Shown here piece by piece: positions 1 to 7,731 of a DNA stretch of 64,000 bases. Location of the stretch: positions 62,001-126,000 of the forward strand of contig NZ_FOGI01000004.1 in assembly GCF_900111175.1 (NCBI RefSeq). Direction: 5' to 3'. Positions within the stretch are counted from its first letter, which is position 1. Each line of letters opens with the position of its first letter. The notes beneath the pieces are model-generated. The model was not told where the DNA came from and did not search any database. It saw only the letters and a program-made list of their open reading frames with translations. The position numbers and the translations under genes were made by a program. This DNA is from Actinokineospora terrae. GTDB taxonomy: Bacteria > Actinomycetota > Actinomycetes > Mycobacteriales > Pseudonocardiaceae.

Positions 1-139
1 TGGTGAGGTGGAGGGAGAGGGCGCCTGCGGTGCGGTTCTTGGTGTCGCGGACGCCGATGGCGGTGGGGGCCAGGCGGACCTCGACGCAGTTCTCGTTGGC
101 GGCGCCACTGCGGCTGCTCTTGAACCAACCGGTGTCCAT
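1..139 (-). CDS. DUF397 protein, partial (runs off left edge)
   Basis: The visible 46 codons start at the ATG ending at 139 and read MDTGWFKSSRSG..NCVEV, the DUF397 signature (GWxKSSxSxxNxxCVEV), followed by the VRDTKNR motif. The C-terminus lies outside the window. It is a near-copy of the next gene (149-340), so the pair is a tandem duplication. The upstream gene's TAG stop (149-151) is followed by GGAG and this start. In actinomycetes DUF397 proteins sit beside XRE-DUF5753 regulators and are thought to act as their partners. The molecular function here is inferred from family context only. Confidence 0.85.
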   Translation of the reverse strand, partial: MDTGWFKSSRSGAANENCVEVRLAPTAIGVRDTKNRTAGALSLHLT

Positions 140-148
140 GGGGATCTC

Positions 149-340
149 CTAGGCGGTCTTGAGGCTGGTGACCAATGCGGTCCAGGTTGCCGGGGTGACG
201 TTGAGGGCACCAGCAGCGCGGTGCTTCGTGTCCCGAACGCACACGGCGGTGTCGGTCAGCCGCACTTCGACGCAGTTCTCGTTGACGGCACCGCTGCGAC
301 TGCTCTTGAACCAACCGGTGTCCCGAACGCGGGCAACCAT
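149..340 (-). CDS. DUF397 domain protein
   Basis: This 63-residue protein has the DUF397 core: GWFKSSRSG near residue 9, NENCVEV, VRDTKHR, then a C-terminal segment LNVTPATWTALVTSL matching the usual ending of the family. Its ATG lies 3 nt beyond the stop of the XRE-DUF5753 gene, and its ribosome binding site AAGGAG is inside that gene's last codons, so the two should be co-transcribed and translationally coupled. Family members are small cytosolic proteins paired with DUF5753 regulators. The precise role is not established by sequence. Confidence 0.9.
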   Translation of the reverse strand: MVARVRDTGWFKSSRSGAVNENCVEVRLTDTAVCVRDTKHRAAGALNVTPATWTALVTSLKTA

Positions 341-343
341 GGC

Positions 344-1207
344 CTACTCCTTCGCGATCTGCTGGATCAGACGGCGGGACTCTTCGCGGCTCAAAGCCAA
401 CTCCCACAGTCGATAGAATGCTCGAAGCATAGCCGTGGTCTCCGACTCGCCATCGTAATAAGTTGACGGGCCGAGAACGGGTGATGAGTAGCCGATCGGT
501 GCCCCACGTTCACCGAAGGCGAAGATGGTCAAGCCGAAGCCCCTCAACGGGTTGCCGTAGGCATCGGTGCGAAGCACCCGGATGTTGAGGTCGCGCTGCT
601 TGTCGAGCAACGCAAGCATGTGGTCCAACTGCTGGCGCATGACCTCGGGGGCGCCCATGTTGGCGCGCAACGCGTCCTCGGTTACGACAAACCGCATGAT
701 TCGACGATCCGTCTCATCGAGCATCCGCATCTGGCGATCCACCCGGAAGGACCACCTGTCGCCGCGCTCGACGTCGTCGACCTCGTGCCAGGGACCTTCG
801 GCCTCAGCGAAAAGTGCCTGGATGTACCCCTCGGACTGCAGAAGACCGGGGATGATGCCGGTCTCGAAACAGTTGATCTCGGAGGCGCTGGCTTCGAGGT
901 CGGCGAAGCGGCGGTAGGCGTCCGGCAGATTGTCTACGTGGACGCGGCGTTTCTGGCGGCGGCGGGCTTGGGCGCCTAGTTCGAGGACGGTGGTGCGTTC
1001 GTCGCCGGTGACGGCGTAGCAGTCCAGGAGGGTTCGGAGGTCTTCCTCGCTGGCGGTGGCGGTTCCGTCCTCCAGCTGCACGATGCGGGAGCGGACCTTG
1101 CCCACCGCCTCGGCGCCTGCCTGTTGTGTCATGCCGGAGCGTTCCCGCAAGCGGCGGAGGACCAGGCCCAGTTGCCTGCGTTCGAATGTAGGCCGCGCGT
1201 GGCCCAT
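344..1207 (-). CDS. XRE-family transcriptional regulator with DUF5753 domain
   Basis: This 287-residue protein has an N-terminal helix-turn-helix (about residues 10-65, with LGLVLRRLRERSGMTQQ and the SRIVQLEDG turn). A C-terminal DUF5753 region (about 95-280) includes the typical INCFETGIIPGLLQSEGY segment. The start is the ATG at 1207, preceded by AAGGGG. It forms an operon with two downstream DUF397 genes. Members of this pairing regulate development and secondary metabolism in actinomycetes. The divergent intergenic region holds a perfect 12-bp inverted repeat (1250-1288), a plausible autoregulatory site; that link is inference. Confidence 0.92.
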   Translation of the reverse strand: MGHARPTFERRQLGLVLRRLRERSGMTQQAGAEAVGKVRSRIVQLEDGTATASEEDLRTLLDCYAVTGDERTTVLELGAQARRRQKRRVHVDNLPDAYRRFADLEASASEINCFETGIIPGLLQSEGYIQALFAEAEGPWHEVDDVERGDRWSFRVDRQMRMLDETDRRIMRFVVTEDALRANMGAPEVMRQQLDHMLALLDKQRDLNIRVLRTDAYGNPLRGFGLTIFAFGERGAPIGYSSPVLGPSTYYDGESETTAMLRAFYRLWELALSREESRRLIQQIAKE

Positions 1208-1249
1208 GGCCGACCCCTTCGGTTCACCCGATCGTGCGTCTTGTCAGTT

Positions 1250-1288
1250 GCCCGACTGTCGCCCTAACGTTCAGCACGACAGTCGGGC
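1250..1288. promoter_or_regulatory. Perfect 12-bp inverted repeat between divergent genes
   Basis: Arms GCCCGACTGTCG (1250-1261) and CGACAGTCGGGC (1277-1288) are exact reverse complements separated by 15 nt. The repeat lies between the divergent XRE regulator (start 1207) and the small gene at 1327. No T-run follows, so an operator is more likely than a terminator. The XRE-DUF5753 protein is the obvious candidate binder, but this is not shown. Confidence 0.6.
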
Positions 1289-1326
1289 TTAAGTCTCGAT
1301 CACCGTAGAGCAGAAGGTGGCACCCC

Positions 1327-1536
1327 ATGGCACTTTTCACCCAACCGGGCGTCTCTGTCGAGGCCTGGGTCGACCTCGCGCACGACGTCCCGATCAAGCT
1401 GGAGGCGGTCGAGGGGAACCAGGCGACCCTGCAGTTCGGGCAGTCCGGCGAGTACACGATGACCATGAGCCAGGCGAACCTGACCCAGTTCGTCGAGCTG
1501 GCGACCCGGGCGCTGACCGAGATGGCGGCGAGCTGA
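1327..1536 (+). CDS. Small hypothetical protein beside XRE/DUF397 cassette
   Basis: This 69-residue acidic protein contains FTQPGVSVEAWVDLAHDVPI, YTMTMSQANL and a C-terminal helix FVELATRALTEMAAS. There are no membrane segments or cysteines. An AGAAGG sequence precedes the ATG. It is divergent from the XRE regulator, with the 12-bp inverted repeat between them. I do not recognise a named domain. Its position suggests it is a target of, or partner to, the XRE-DUF5753/DUF397 cassette. Confidence 0.7.
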   Translation: MALFTQPGVSVEAWVDLAHDVPIKLEAVEGNQATLQFGQSGEYTMTMSQANLTQFVELATRALTEMAAS

Positions 1537-1651
1537 GGCGGAAACTATCAGCCACCGCCGGATGGGGTGAGGGGAACCCGGGTGGACTCATCCGGCGCGG
1601 GCGATGCCCCCGGCCCGAGCGCGGTGTGGGCTTGGGCGCAAGGAGGTCGGC

Positions 1652-2482
1652 ATGTGTCGATGGATCGCGTACTCCGGCTCGCCCGTGCGGCTGGAAGACC
1701 TGCTCTACAAACCCGAGAACTCCCTCATCGTCCAGAGCAAACGGGCCCAACTCGGCGTCGAGACCACCAACGGCGACGGCTTCGGCGTCGGCTGGTACGG
1801 CGACCGGGCGACCCCAGGGGTGTACCGCGACACCCAACCCGCCTGGCAGGACGACAACCTGCGCGAGGTGACCGCCCAGGTCACCTCCCGCAGGGTCTTC
1901 GCCCACGTCCGCGCCACCACCGGCACGGCGGTACAGCGGACCAACTGCCACCCGTTCCGCCACGGCAGGCTGCTCTGGATGCACAACGGGGCGATCGCGG
2001 GCTTCCCGCTGATCAAGCGTGACCTGGTCCTCGCCGTCGACCCCGAGCTCTACCCGGGCATCGAGGGGTCGACTGACTCCGAGGTGCTGTTCTACCTCGC
2101 GCTGACCATGGGCCTGGAGCACGACCCACCGGCGGCCATCGCCCAGGCGGTCGGCTTCGTCGAGCAGGTGGGCCAACGCCACGGCATCGCCTACCCGGTG
2201 CAACTCGCGGTCGCGACCACCGACGGCGACACCACCTGGGCGTTCCGCTACTCCAGCGAGGGACGCTCCCGCTCGCTGTTCCACAGCGCCGACATCTCGA
2301 CGCTGCGCGCGCAGTACCCGGACAACCCGGAGCTGCACGAACTGTCCGACGACGCGCGACTGGTGGTGTCCGAACCGCTGGGCAGCCTGCGGGGCGCGTG
2401 GCGGGAAGTGCCCGAGTCGACGTACCTGACCACGCACGACGACGTCGAGGAGACCCACCCGTTCGCCCCGGTGGCGCGCTGA
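1652..2482 (+). CDS. Class II glutamine amidotransferase (YafJ-like)
   Basis: This 276-residue protein starts MCRWIAYSG at the ATG preceded by AGGAGG (1641-1646). A longer in-frame start at 1604 would hide the catalytic Cys, so 1652 is chosen. Cys2 is the N-terminal nucleophile after Met removal. GDGFGVGWYG (about 47-56), FAHVRATTG and WMHNGAI are the glutaminase (Ntn) binding motifs. There is no synthase or sugar-isomerase domain, so it is a stand-alone amidotransferase of the YafJ/EgtC type. There are no ergothioneine genes nearby, so its acceptor substrate is unknown. Its stop abuts the convergent tetR stop. Confidence 0.88.
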   Translation: MCRWIAYSGSPVRLEDLLYKPENSLIVQSKRAQLGVETTNGDGFGVGWYGDRATPGVYRDTQPAWQDDNLREVTAQVTSRRVFAHVRATTGTAVQRTNCHPFRHGRLLWMHNGAIAGFPLIKRDLVLAVDPELYPGIEGSTDSEVLFYLALTMGLEHDPPAAIAQAVGFVEQVGQRHGIAYPVQLAVATTDGDTTWAFRYSSEGRSRSLFHSADISTLRAQYPDNPELHELSDDARLVVSEPLGSLRGAWREVPESTYLTTHDDVEETHPFAPVAR

Positions 2483-3052
2483 TCACCCAGCGCGTTCTCC
2501 CGAACCAGCGCGCTCTCCCGGACCCAGCAGGTCGCGCAGGGCGGCGGCGACCGCGGCCGGTTCCAGCGGGGTGGCGTTGCTCAGGACGTCGAGCAGCACG
2601 CCGTCGAGGAACACGGCCGCGGCGCGGGAGCGGTCCGGCGGGTACCGGAGGGTCAGCACGTCGACGAGCGCGGTGCGCCAGCAGTCGGCGAGGGGGCGCA
2701 GCTCGGGGCGGTGCGTGGCGGCGAGGTACAGCTCGGCCTCGACCACCGCGCGCTCGCTGCCGTGGTACGACAGGGACAGCGCGACCAGCGCGGCGACCGG
2801 ATCGTCGGCGGCCTTGATCTCGGCCGCCAGCTCGGCCAGGTCGGCGGTCCAGGCCTGGGTGACCTGCTCCAGAGCGGCCGTGGTCAGGTCGTCGAGGGTG
2901 GCGAAGTAGTAGGTGGTCGAGCCGACCGGGACACCCGCGCGCGCGGCGACGGCGCGGTGGGTCAGGCCCGCGACGCCGAGGGTCGGGATGAGCGCGCAGG
3001 CGGCGTCGATGATCTCCTGGCGCCTGGCCCCGGGGTCGCGGCGGCGGTTCAG
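2483..3052 (-). CDS. TetR-family repressor, probable CTG start
   Basis: The HTH region reads RRQEIIDAACALIPTLGVAGLTHRAVAARAGVPVGSTTYYF over about residues 10-50 (quoted in part across its helices), typical of TetR. The rest is a ligand-binding helical domain; total about 189 residues. No ATG, GTG or TTG is available in frame near the HTH. The only sensible initiator is the CTG at 3052-3050, which overlaps the TGA of the upstream SMR gene as CTGA, a coupling geometry like ATGA. It likely represses the SMR operon through the palindrome at 3393-3426. The start is inferred; the HTH identity is solid. Confidence 0.82.
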   Translation of the reverse strand: MNRRRDPGARRQEIIDAACALIPTLGVAGLTHRAVAARAGVPVGSTTYYFATLDDLTTAALEQVTQAWTADLAELAAEIKAADDPVAALVALSLSYHGSERAVVEAELYLAATHRPELRPLADCWRTALVDVLTLRYPPDRSRAAAVFLDGVLLDVLSNATPLEPAAVAAALRDLLGPGERAGSGERAG

Positions 3053-3375
3053 TGCGCACCGCCGAGGTTGAGGGTGACGACACCCGCGACCACCAGGACC
3101 ACGCCGATGACCTTGACCGGGGTGAGCGCCTCGTCGAGGAACACGGCGCCGACGATGACGATCACCGTGGTACCGAGTGCGGACCAGATGGCGTAACCGA
3201 CGCCGATCTCCATCCCGTGCTGCAGGGCCTTGGCCAGCATGAAGAACGCGACCGCGTACCCGGCGAGCACGGTCACCGTCGGCCAGAGCTGGGTGAAGCC
3301 CTGCGTCGACTTCATCAGGCTGGTCGCGACCACCTCGAACGTGATCGCGAGGCCCAGGTAGACCCACGCGAGCAT
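3049..3375 (-). CDS. Small multidrug resistance (SMR/EmrE-type) exporter
   Basis: The protein has 108 residues with four predicted membrane helices (MLAWVYLGLAITFEVVATS, a helix around WPTVTVLAGYAVAFFML, IGVGYAIWSALGTTVIVIV, and VIGVVLVVAGVVTLNL). Helix 1 carries the conserved Glu (ITFEVVATS) that couples proton and drug binding. GYAIWSALG and the C-terminal pattern are family hallmarks. The ATG at 3375 is preferred over GTG 3381 because AGGGGAG sits 5 nt before it. It is the first gene of an SMR-tetR operon, with an operator-like palindrome just upstream. Confidence 0.93.
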   Translation of the reverse strand: MLAWVYLGLAITFEVVATSLMKSTQGFTQLWPTVTVLAGYAVAFFMLAKALQHGMEIGVGYAIWSALGTTVIVIVGAVFLDEALTPVKVIGVVLVVAGVVTLNLGGAH

Positions 3376-3392
3376 GGCCACTCCCCTGTGTT

Positions 3393-3426
3393 GGACATCC
3401 GTACATGTACGACTGTACAGATGTCC
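3393..3426. promoter_or_regulatory. Operator-like palindrome upstream of SMR-tetR
   Basis: Arms GGACATCCGTACA (3393-3405) and TGTACAGATGTCC (3414-3426) match as inverted repeats at 12 of 13 positions around an 8-nt spacer. The inner GTACATGTAC (3401-3410) is itself a 10-bp palindrome. The site lies 18 nt upstream of the SMR start codon, where a repressor would block transcription. The co-encoded TetR is the likely binder (inference). Confidence 0.7.
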
Positions 3427-3433
3427 GGGCCTG

Positions 3434-4048
3434 CTAGGAGCGGGTGCGACCGGAGGCGAAGCCGAGCCAGGTGTGCCGGTTGCCCCACCAGCACCACCCG
3501 ACCTTGGGGGCGTCCTTGTGGCCCCTGCCGTCGCGGCCGATGCCGTTGCTGATCCAGATCGCGGGGGTGCGGGTGTCGAACTTGCCGTCCGCCTTGCGCA
3601 ACCGCGACGAGATGGTCATGAAGCACCGCGTGCGCTCTAGAGCCTCCGGCTGGTGCAAGAGCCACTGCACGCCCTCCCCCACCGTGAGAGGCGTGCGACC
3701 GGCGCCGGTGATCTCGGGCAGGGCGTCCTCGGGGGTCCAGTTGGCCATGTCGTCACCGCGGTCGATGTCGGTGACCAGGTAGACGGGCTTGTCCGGGAGT
3801 TCCACCGTTGGGGTGAAGTCGTCGAGATCGGGCATGTCCAGCACGACGAACCCGGGCTTCTCCTTGTGCCGCAGCAGGGGCGCCAACGCGGAGGTCTTGA
3901 GCCGATCGGGGTGCACGACGACCAGGGCGTTGTCGACATCGGGGAGGTCGAGGTCGTTCGCGGAAAGCCCGGCCAACTCCGGGATGCCCAACTCGTGGAG
4001 GCGCAAGATCTGCTTGTCGAGAGGCGGGAGAGACACAGGCACGCGCAA
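3434..4048 (-). CDS. DUF5701 family protein
   Basis: This 204-residue soluble protein ends with the distinctive KVGWCWWGNRHTWLGFASG motif, which I associate with the actinobacterial DUF5701 family. Other features are FVVLDMPDLDDFTPTVELPD and YLVTDIDRGDDMANWTPEDA in the middle. No catalytic motif or membrane segment is recognised. It is a single gene, 8 nt beyond the SMR operator and running away from it. The function is unknown. Confidence 0.8.
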   Translation of the reverse strand: MRVPVSLPPLDKQILRLHELGIPELAGLSANDLDLPDVDNALVVVHPDRLKTSALAPLLRHKEKPGFVVLDMPDLDDFTPTVELPDKPVYLVTDIDRGDDMANWTPEDALPEITGAGRTPLTVGEGVQWLLHQPEALERTRCFMTISSRLRKADGKFDTRTPAIWISNGIGRDGRGHKDAPKVGWCWWGNRHTWLGFASGRTRS

Positions 4049-4168
4049 GCCTCCAGGGTGTGACAGAGCGAGTCCACCTACAACGTGAAATCCGGGCCAC
4101 GAGTTCCCCCGTCACCCTAATGGGTCAACATCGACCGCCGGTTCACGTCCACAGTGGACCAGCGGCGC

Positions 4169-5374
4169 TCAGCCGGGGGTGTCGTCGACGAACCCGCGGA
4201 TCTCCGGCGGCACCCCGCGGACGAACCGGGCGTCGGTGAAGTCGGTGAACGGGGAGGAAGGTCGCAGCGGGTCCGGCCCACCCGCACGCAACTCGGCTTC
4301 GCGGAAGGTGGGGAGCCTGGTGAACGTGGCGGCCTTGAACCGGGCCGACCGGCGGAAAACGGTGTTGTCGAAGGAGACCTCGTCGAACGCGGTTCGGACG
4401 AAGGTGCCGTCGCCGGACCAGGTGGCCTGCTCGAACAGGACGAAACCCTCGAAGACGGCGTCCTCGAACCCGGCACTGACACCGAACGAGGCGGAGCCGA
4501 AGAAGGTGAGGCGCTTGAAGGTGGCGCTGGCGAACCAGGCCGTCCCCTTGAAGGCGACCTGGTAGAAGCTGCACGTGCCGGTGAAGGTGGCACGGTCGAA
4601 GCGGACGGCGCCCGCGAACACCGCACCCGCGAAGGTCACGTCGCGGGTGAAGGTGGCCCCGGCGAACGTGGCCGCGCGGACGGCGCAGTGGTCCAGGGAG
4701 AAGTCGACGAGGACGGCGCCCGCGAGGTCGAGGTCGATATCCGGCCAGAACGTGGGCGAGGGACGCCTGGACGCCGGGTCGCGCTGGAGGTGGCGGTGCA
4801 GGATGCGGCTGGCGGTGTTGCGGACCTCGTGCTCCTCCCGCTTGCCCTGGTCGGTGCTCGAAAGCCCGGTCGACCGGTTCTTGCGGAGTCCGCCGACGCG
4901 GGGCGCGGGCCTGTTCGTCGGGGGGATCCACGGGCCGCGCAGGTAGGCGCAGATGAGGTTGACGACCGTCTGGCGGTGGGCGGGGTTGTCCTGGGCGATG
5001 CGCTCCAGGGCGTACAGCGCGCCGTGGCGGACGGGGGGCTTGTCGGAGCCGAGCTGGTCGATGGCCTTGACGTAGAGGTCGGTGAGGCGCCGCTCGGTCG
5101 CGTCGTGCTCGGTGGCCCACTGGCGGCGCAGGGCCAGGACCAGGGTGGTGAGCGCGCCGGTGCCCGCGCCGATGGTGAGCGCGGTGCGGATCATCTCCAG
5201 CCTGGCCGCCGACGTGCTGATGTCCAGCACCCGGCTGAGGACCAGGACCGCGGCGGCGGTGACCAGCACGACCGGGGTCACCACGGCGAGCACCGCTCGA
5301 CCCGTCCGGCCGGTCTGCCGTCCAGTCTTGTTCACCGGAGAAGCATCTCGAACGCGGGCGATCGTGTCAGGCAT
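4169..5374 (-). CDS. Membrane-anchored pentapeptide-repeat protein
   Basis: Two membrane helices lie near the N-terminus (about residues 27-48 AVLAVVTPVVLVTAAAVLVL and 60-85). They are followed by a conserved cytosolic segment (RRLTDLYVKAIDQLGS, GALYALERIAQDNP) common to actinobacterial pentapeptide-repeat membrane proteins. From about residue 215 come some 20 tandem pentapeptides of A(D/T)F type (ATFAGATFTRDVTFAGAVF and onward), which fold as a right-handed quadrilateral beta-helix. The ATG at 5374 has no clear Shine-Dalgarno; GTG near 5337 is an alternative. A terminator hairpin sits immediately upstream. The role is unknown. Confidence 0.85.
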   Translation of the reverse strand: MPDTIARVRDASPVNKTGRQTGRTGRAVLAVVTPVVLVTAAAVLVLSRVLDISTSAARLEMIRTALTIGAGTGALTTLVLALRRQWATEHDATERRLTDLYVKAIDQLGSDKPPVRHGALYALERIAQDNPAHRQTVVNLICAYLRGPWIPPTNRPAPRVGGLRKNRSTGLSSTDQGKREEHEVRNTASRILHRHLQRDPASRRPSPTFWPDIDLDLAGAVLVDFSLDHCAVRAATFAGATFTRDVTFAGAVFAGAVRFDRATFTGTCSFYQVAFKGTAWFASATFKRLTFFGSASFGVSAGFEDAVFEGFVLFEQATWSGDGTFVRTAFDEVSFDNTVFRRSARFKAATFTRLPTFREAELRAGGPDPLRPSSPFTDFTDARFVRGVPPEIRGFVDDTPG

Positions 5375-5376
5375 AC

Positions 5377-5416
5377 GACGGCGCCCGTCGTCCCCATGAG
5401 GTCGACGGGCGCCGTC
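5377..5416 (-). terminator. Rho-independent-type hairpin ending the cluster
   Basis: Perfect 14-bp inverted arms GACGGCGCCCGTCG (5377-5390) and CGACGGGCGCCGTC (5403-5416) flank a 12-nt loop. The hairpin lies 5 nt after the stop of the aminotransferase at 5422, so it probably terminates the thioesterase-to-aminotransferase operon. There is no strong U-run, as is usual in actinomycetes. Confidence 0.8.
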
Positions 5417-5421
5417 ACGAG

Positions 5422-6744
5422 CTAGGCCTGGGCGGAGTCCTTGATGAAGCGGGCCAGTCGGGTCATGCCATCGCGGATCGTGGCCGGGTCCAGGGCGCTG
5501 CAGGAGAGGCGGAGCTGGTGGTCCCCGGCGGTGTCGTGGTGGAAGTAGCTCATGGGGGTCCAGAGGACGCCGTAGTCGCTCGCGGCGCGGTGCAGTGCCG
5601 CGTCGTCGGCGGGGAAGGGGACCTTGACCACCAGGAAGAAGCCGCCCTCGGGGGCGTTCCAGGAGATGCCGAGGGACTCGCGGACGTCGGCGGGGAAGTG
5701 GTGTTCCAGTTCGTCGAGGACGGTCTGGAGGTTGGTGCGGTAGAAGTCGATGGCCTGGGCGTTGGCGTCGCGCAGCTTGCAGTCCGCGAGGACCAGCATG
5801 CCGCCGATCGCCGCCTGGCTCAGGGCCGCGGTGTTGACCGTGGTCATGCTCTTGATCTTGGAGAGGCTGTCGGCGAGCAGGCCCACCGTGCCGTCGGCAG
5901 CGGCGACGGGCTGGTCCGCCAGCACGTAGCCGACGCGGGCGCCGGGGAAACCGGTCTTGGCGAAGGAGCCCAGGTAGATGACGCGCTTGGCGCGGTCGAG
6001 GGCCTTGAGAGTCGGGCGCGGGTTGCCCTCGCGGAGGAAAAAGCCGTACGGGTTGTCCTCTAGCAGTAAGAGGTCTTCCTGCTCGGCGACGCGCAGCAGC
6101 TCCTCGCGGGCCTCGACCGGCATGCTCGAACCGGACGGGTTGGCGAAGTCTGGCACCAGGTACATCGCACGCGGCCTCTTACCCTGCGCACGCACCTCAG
6201 CCGCCGCAGCGGCAACCGCGGCAGGGTCAACGCCATGCGGGCCCTCGGGCACCGGGTGGATCGCGATGTCCAGCACGGTGGCGGTACCGGTGATGCCGAC
6301 GTAGCAAGGGGAACTGACCAGCAGCACGTCGTCCGGACCGGCGAAGAGGGCACGCAGGGTGAGCAGCATGCCCTCCTGGCAACCGACCGTCACCACGACC
6401 GACTGCGGGGAGACCTCGATCCCCTCGTCGTTCGAGACGGTGCGGGCGATGAGGTCGTGGATGTGCCCGTTGGTGCGGCCGTACTGGAAGATGTTCGTCC
6501 GGACCTGCGCCGGGGTGAACCCGCGGTCGCGCTCCAGGTAGTCGGTGTACGCCTTGAGGTAGTCGAACACCTGGCTGGTCTCGAAGAACCCCTCGTAGGG
6601 CCGCCCGGGGGCGAACGAGATGGCGTCCGGGAACCGGCCGACCACCTCGTTGAGGAAGTTCATCGACTCCATGCCCGGGTCGGTGACGCTGCCGTGGAGG
6701 TCGGCCGCCCGCAGCAGCACCCCCGACATGGTCTCTACTGACAC
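5422..6744 (-). CDS. hpgT: PLP aminotransferase, HpgT/Pgat-like (4-hydroxyphenylglycine transaminase)
   Basis: This fold-type I PLP enzyme (440 residues from GTG 6744, preceded by GAGGGG) should convert 4-hydroxybenzoylformate to Hpg. The PLP lysine is K263 in LGSFAKTGFPGARVGY. NPSG (about 202) and the DNPYG motif (about 230) bind the cofactor. The N-terminal stretch DLHGSVTDPGMESMNFLNEV and SFAPGRPYEGFF resemble the HpgT aminotransferases of glycopeptide clusters as I remember them. There is no MocR-type HTH domain. The presence in the same cluster of hydroxymandelate synthase and hydroxymandelate oxidase supports the assignment. A generic 2-aminoadipate-type transaminase is the alternative. 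Confidence 0.82.
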   Translation of the reverse strand: MSVETMSGVLLRAADLHGSVTDPGMESMNFLNEVVGRFPDAISFAPGRPYEGFFETSQVFDYLKAYTDYLERDRGFTPAQVRTNIFQYGRTNGHIHDLIARTVSNDEGIEVSPQSVVVTVGCQEGMLLTLRALFAGPDDVLLVSSPCYVGITGTATVLDIAIHPVPEGPHGVDPAAVAAAAAEVRAQGKRPRAMYLVPDFANPSGSSMPVEAREELLRVAEQEDLLLLEDNPYGFFLREGNPRPTLKALDRAKRVIYLGSFAKTGFPGARVGYVLADQPVAAADGTVGLLADSLSKIKSMTTVNTAALSQAAIGGMLVLADCKLRDANAQAIDFYRTNLQTVLDELEHHFPADVRESLGISWNAPEGGFFLVVKVPFPADDAALHRAASDYGVLWTPMSYFHHDTAGDHQLRLSCSALDPATIRDGMTRLARFIKDSAQA

Positions 6745-6786
6745 GCCTGCACCCCTCGCTGTCGGGCCACCCACTACGGCATCTGA

Positions 6787-7719
6787 CTACAGGAATTTCC
6801 GCAAAAAAGCAGCAGCCTCTTCTTGCGCCCGCTCCCCCGCCGCGAGGTCGCCTGCCATGGCGAAGAAGCCGTGCACCATACCGTCGTAGCGGCTCACCTC
6901 GGCCGGAACGCCAGCAGCGACCAGCTTCGCCGCGTAGGCCTCGCCCTGGTCGCGCAGCGGGTCGTACTCGGCCGTGATGACCAACGCCGGAGGTAGGCCG
7001 GTGTGGTCGGTGGCGCGCAACGGCGACACCCGAGGGTCCATGCCCTCGGACGGCGCGTCGGCCAGGTAGTGGCTCCAGTACCAAGCCACGGAACGGTTGT
7101 TGAAGAACGCGGGGTCGACGTTCTCGGCCATAGAGCCGGAAGACGCCGTGTAGTCCGTGTTCGGGTACACGAGCAGTTGGGCCTGAAGCCGCGGGCCGCC
7201 CCTGTCGCGCGACATGAGTGACACGACCGCGGCGAGGTTACCGCCCGCGCTGTCGCCACCGACCGCGATACGGCTGACGTCTGCCCCGTAGCGGGAACCG
7301 TTGGCAGCGAACCACTCCACCGCGCCGTAGCAGTCCTCAAGCGCGGCCGGGAACCGGTGCTCTGGCGCCAGGCGGTACCCCACGGCCACGGTCACGCAAC
7401 CAACGGCGTTGGTCAGACGACGGCAGATGGCGTCAGAGGTGTCGATGGTGCCAAGAGTCCAGCCACCGCCGAAGAAGTAGAACAGCACCGGAAGCGGGCC
7501 CTCGACATCCGGCCGGTAGACGCGGATCGGGATCTCACCGTCCGGACCGGGGTAGGAGTCGTTGACGACCGACCCCACCTGTTCGGGCGTCCCCCCGGCG
7601 GCCTGGATGGAGGCGAGGTCATCGGCGCGGGCCTGGGCCAGCGAGAGCGTGTAGAGCGGCGGCGTGTCCTGCGCGATCTTGCGCTCGCGCATCGCGGCGA
7701 CCTGCGGGTCCAGTGGCAT
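6787..7719 (-). CDS. HSL-family alpha/beta hydrolase
   Basis: The protein has 310 residues. The hormone-sensitive-lipase signature is present: GDSAGG with nucleophile Ser157, YRLAPEHRFPAAL, an acid in EYDPLRDQG (about 250) and catalytic His in GMVHGFF (about 280). The oxyanion loop is YFFGGGW instead of the usual HGGGW; a Phe replaces the His, and the glycines remain. It lies 12 nt downstream of the enoyl reductase and upstream of the aminotransferase, in the same operon. A role in hydrolysing an ester or thioester intermediate is plausible but not demonstrable. Confidence 0.88.
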   Translation of the reverse strand: MPLDPQVAAMRERKIAQDTPPLYTLSLAQARADDLASIQAAGGTPEQVGSVVNDSYPGPDGEIPIRVYRPDVEGPLPVLFYFFGGGWTLGTIDTSDAICRRLTNAVGCVTVAVGYRLAPEHRFPAALEDCYGAVEWFAANGSRYGADVSRIAVGGDSAGGNLAAVVSLMSRDRGGPRLQAQLLVYPNTDYTASSGSMAENVDPAFFNNRSVAWYWSHYLADAPSEGMDPRVSPLRATDHTGLPPALVITAEYDPLRDQGEAYAAKLVAAGVPAEVSRYDGMVHGFFAMAGDLAAGERAQEEAAAFLRKFL

Positions 7720-7731
7720 GTCGGGGTCCTC

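Noticed and set aside
1604..1651. Longer start for the amidotransferase
   Set aside because: It would bury the catalytic Cys2, which must be N-terminal after processing; AGGAGG sits before the ATG at 1652.
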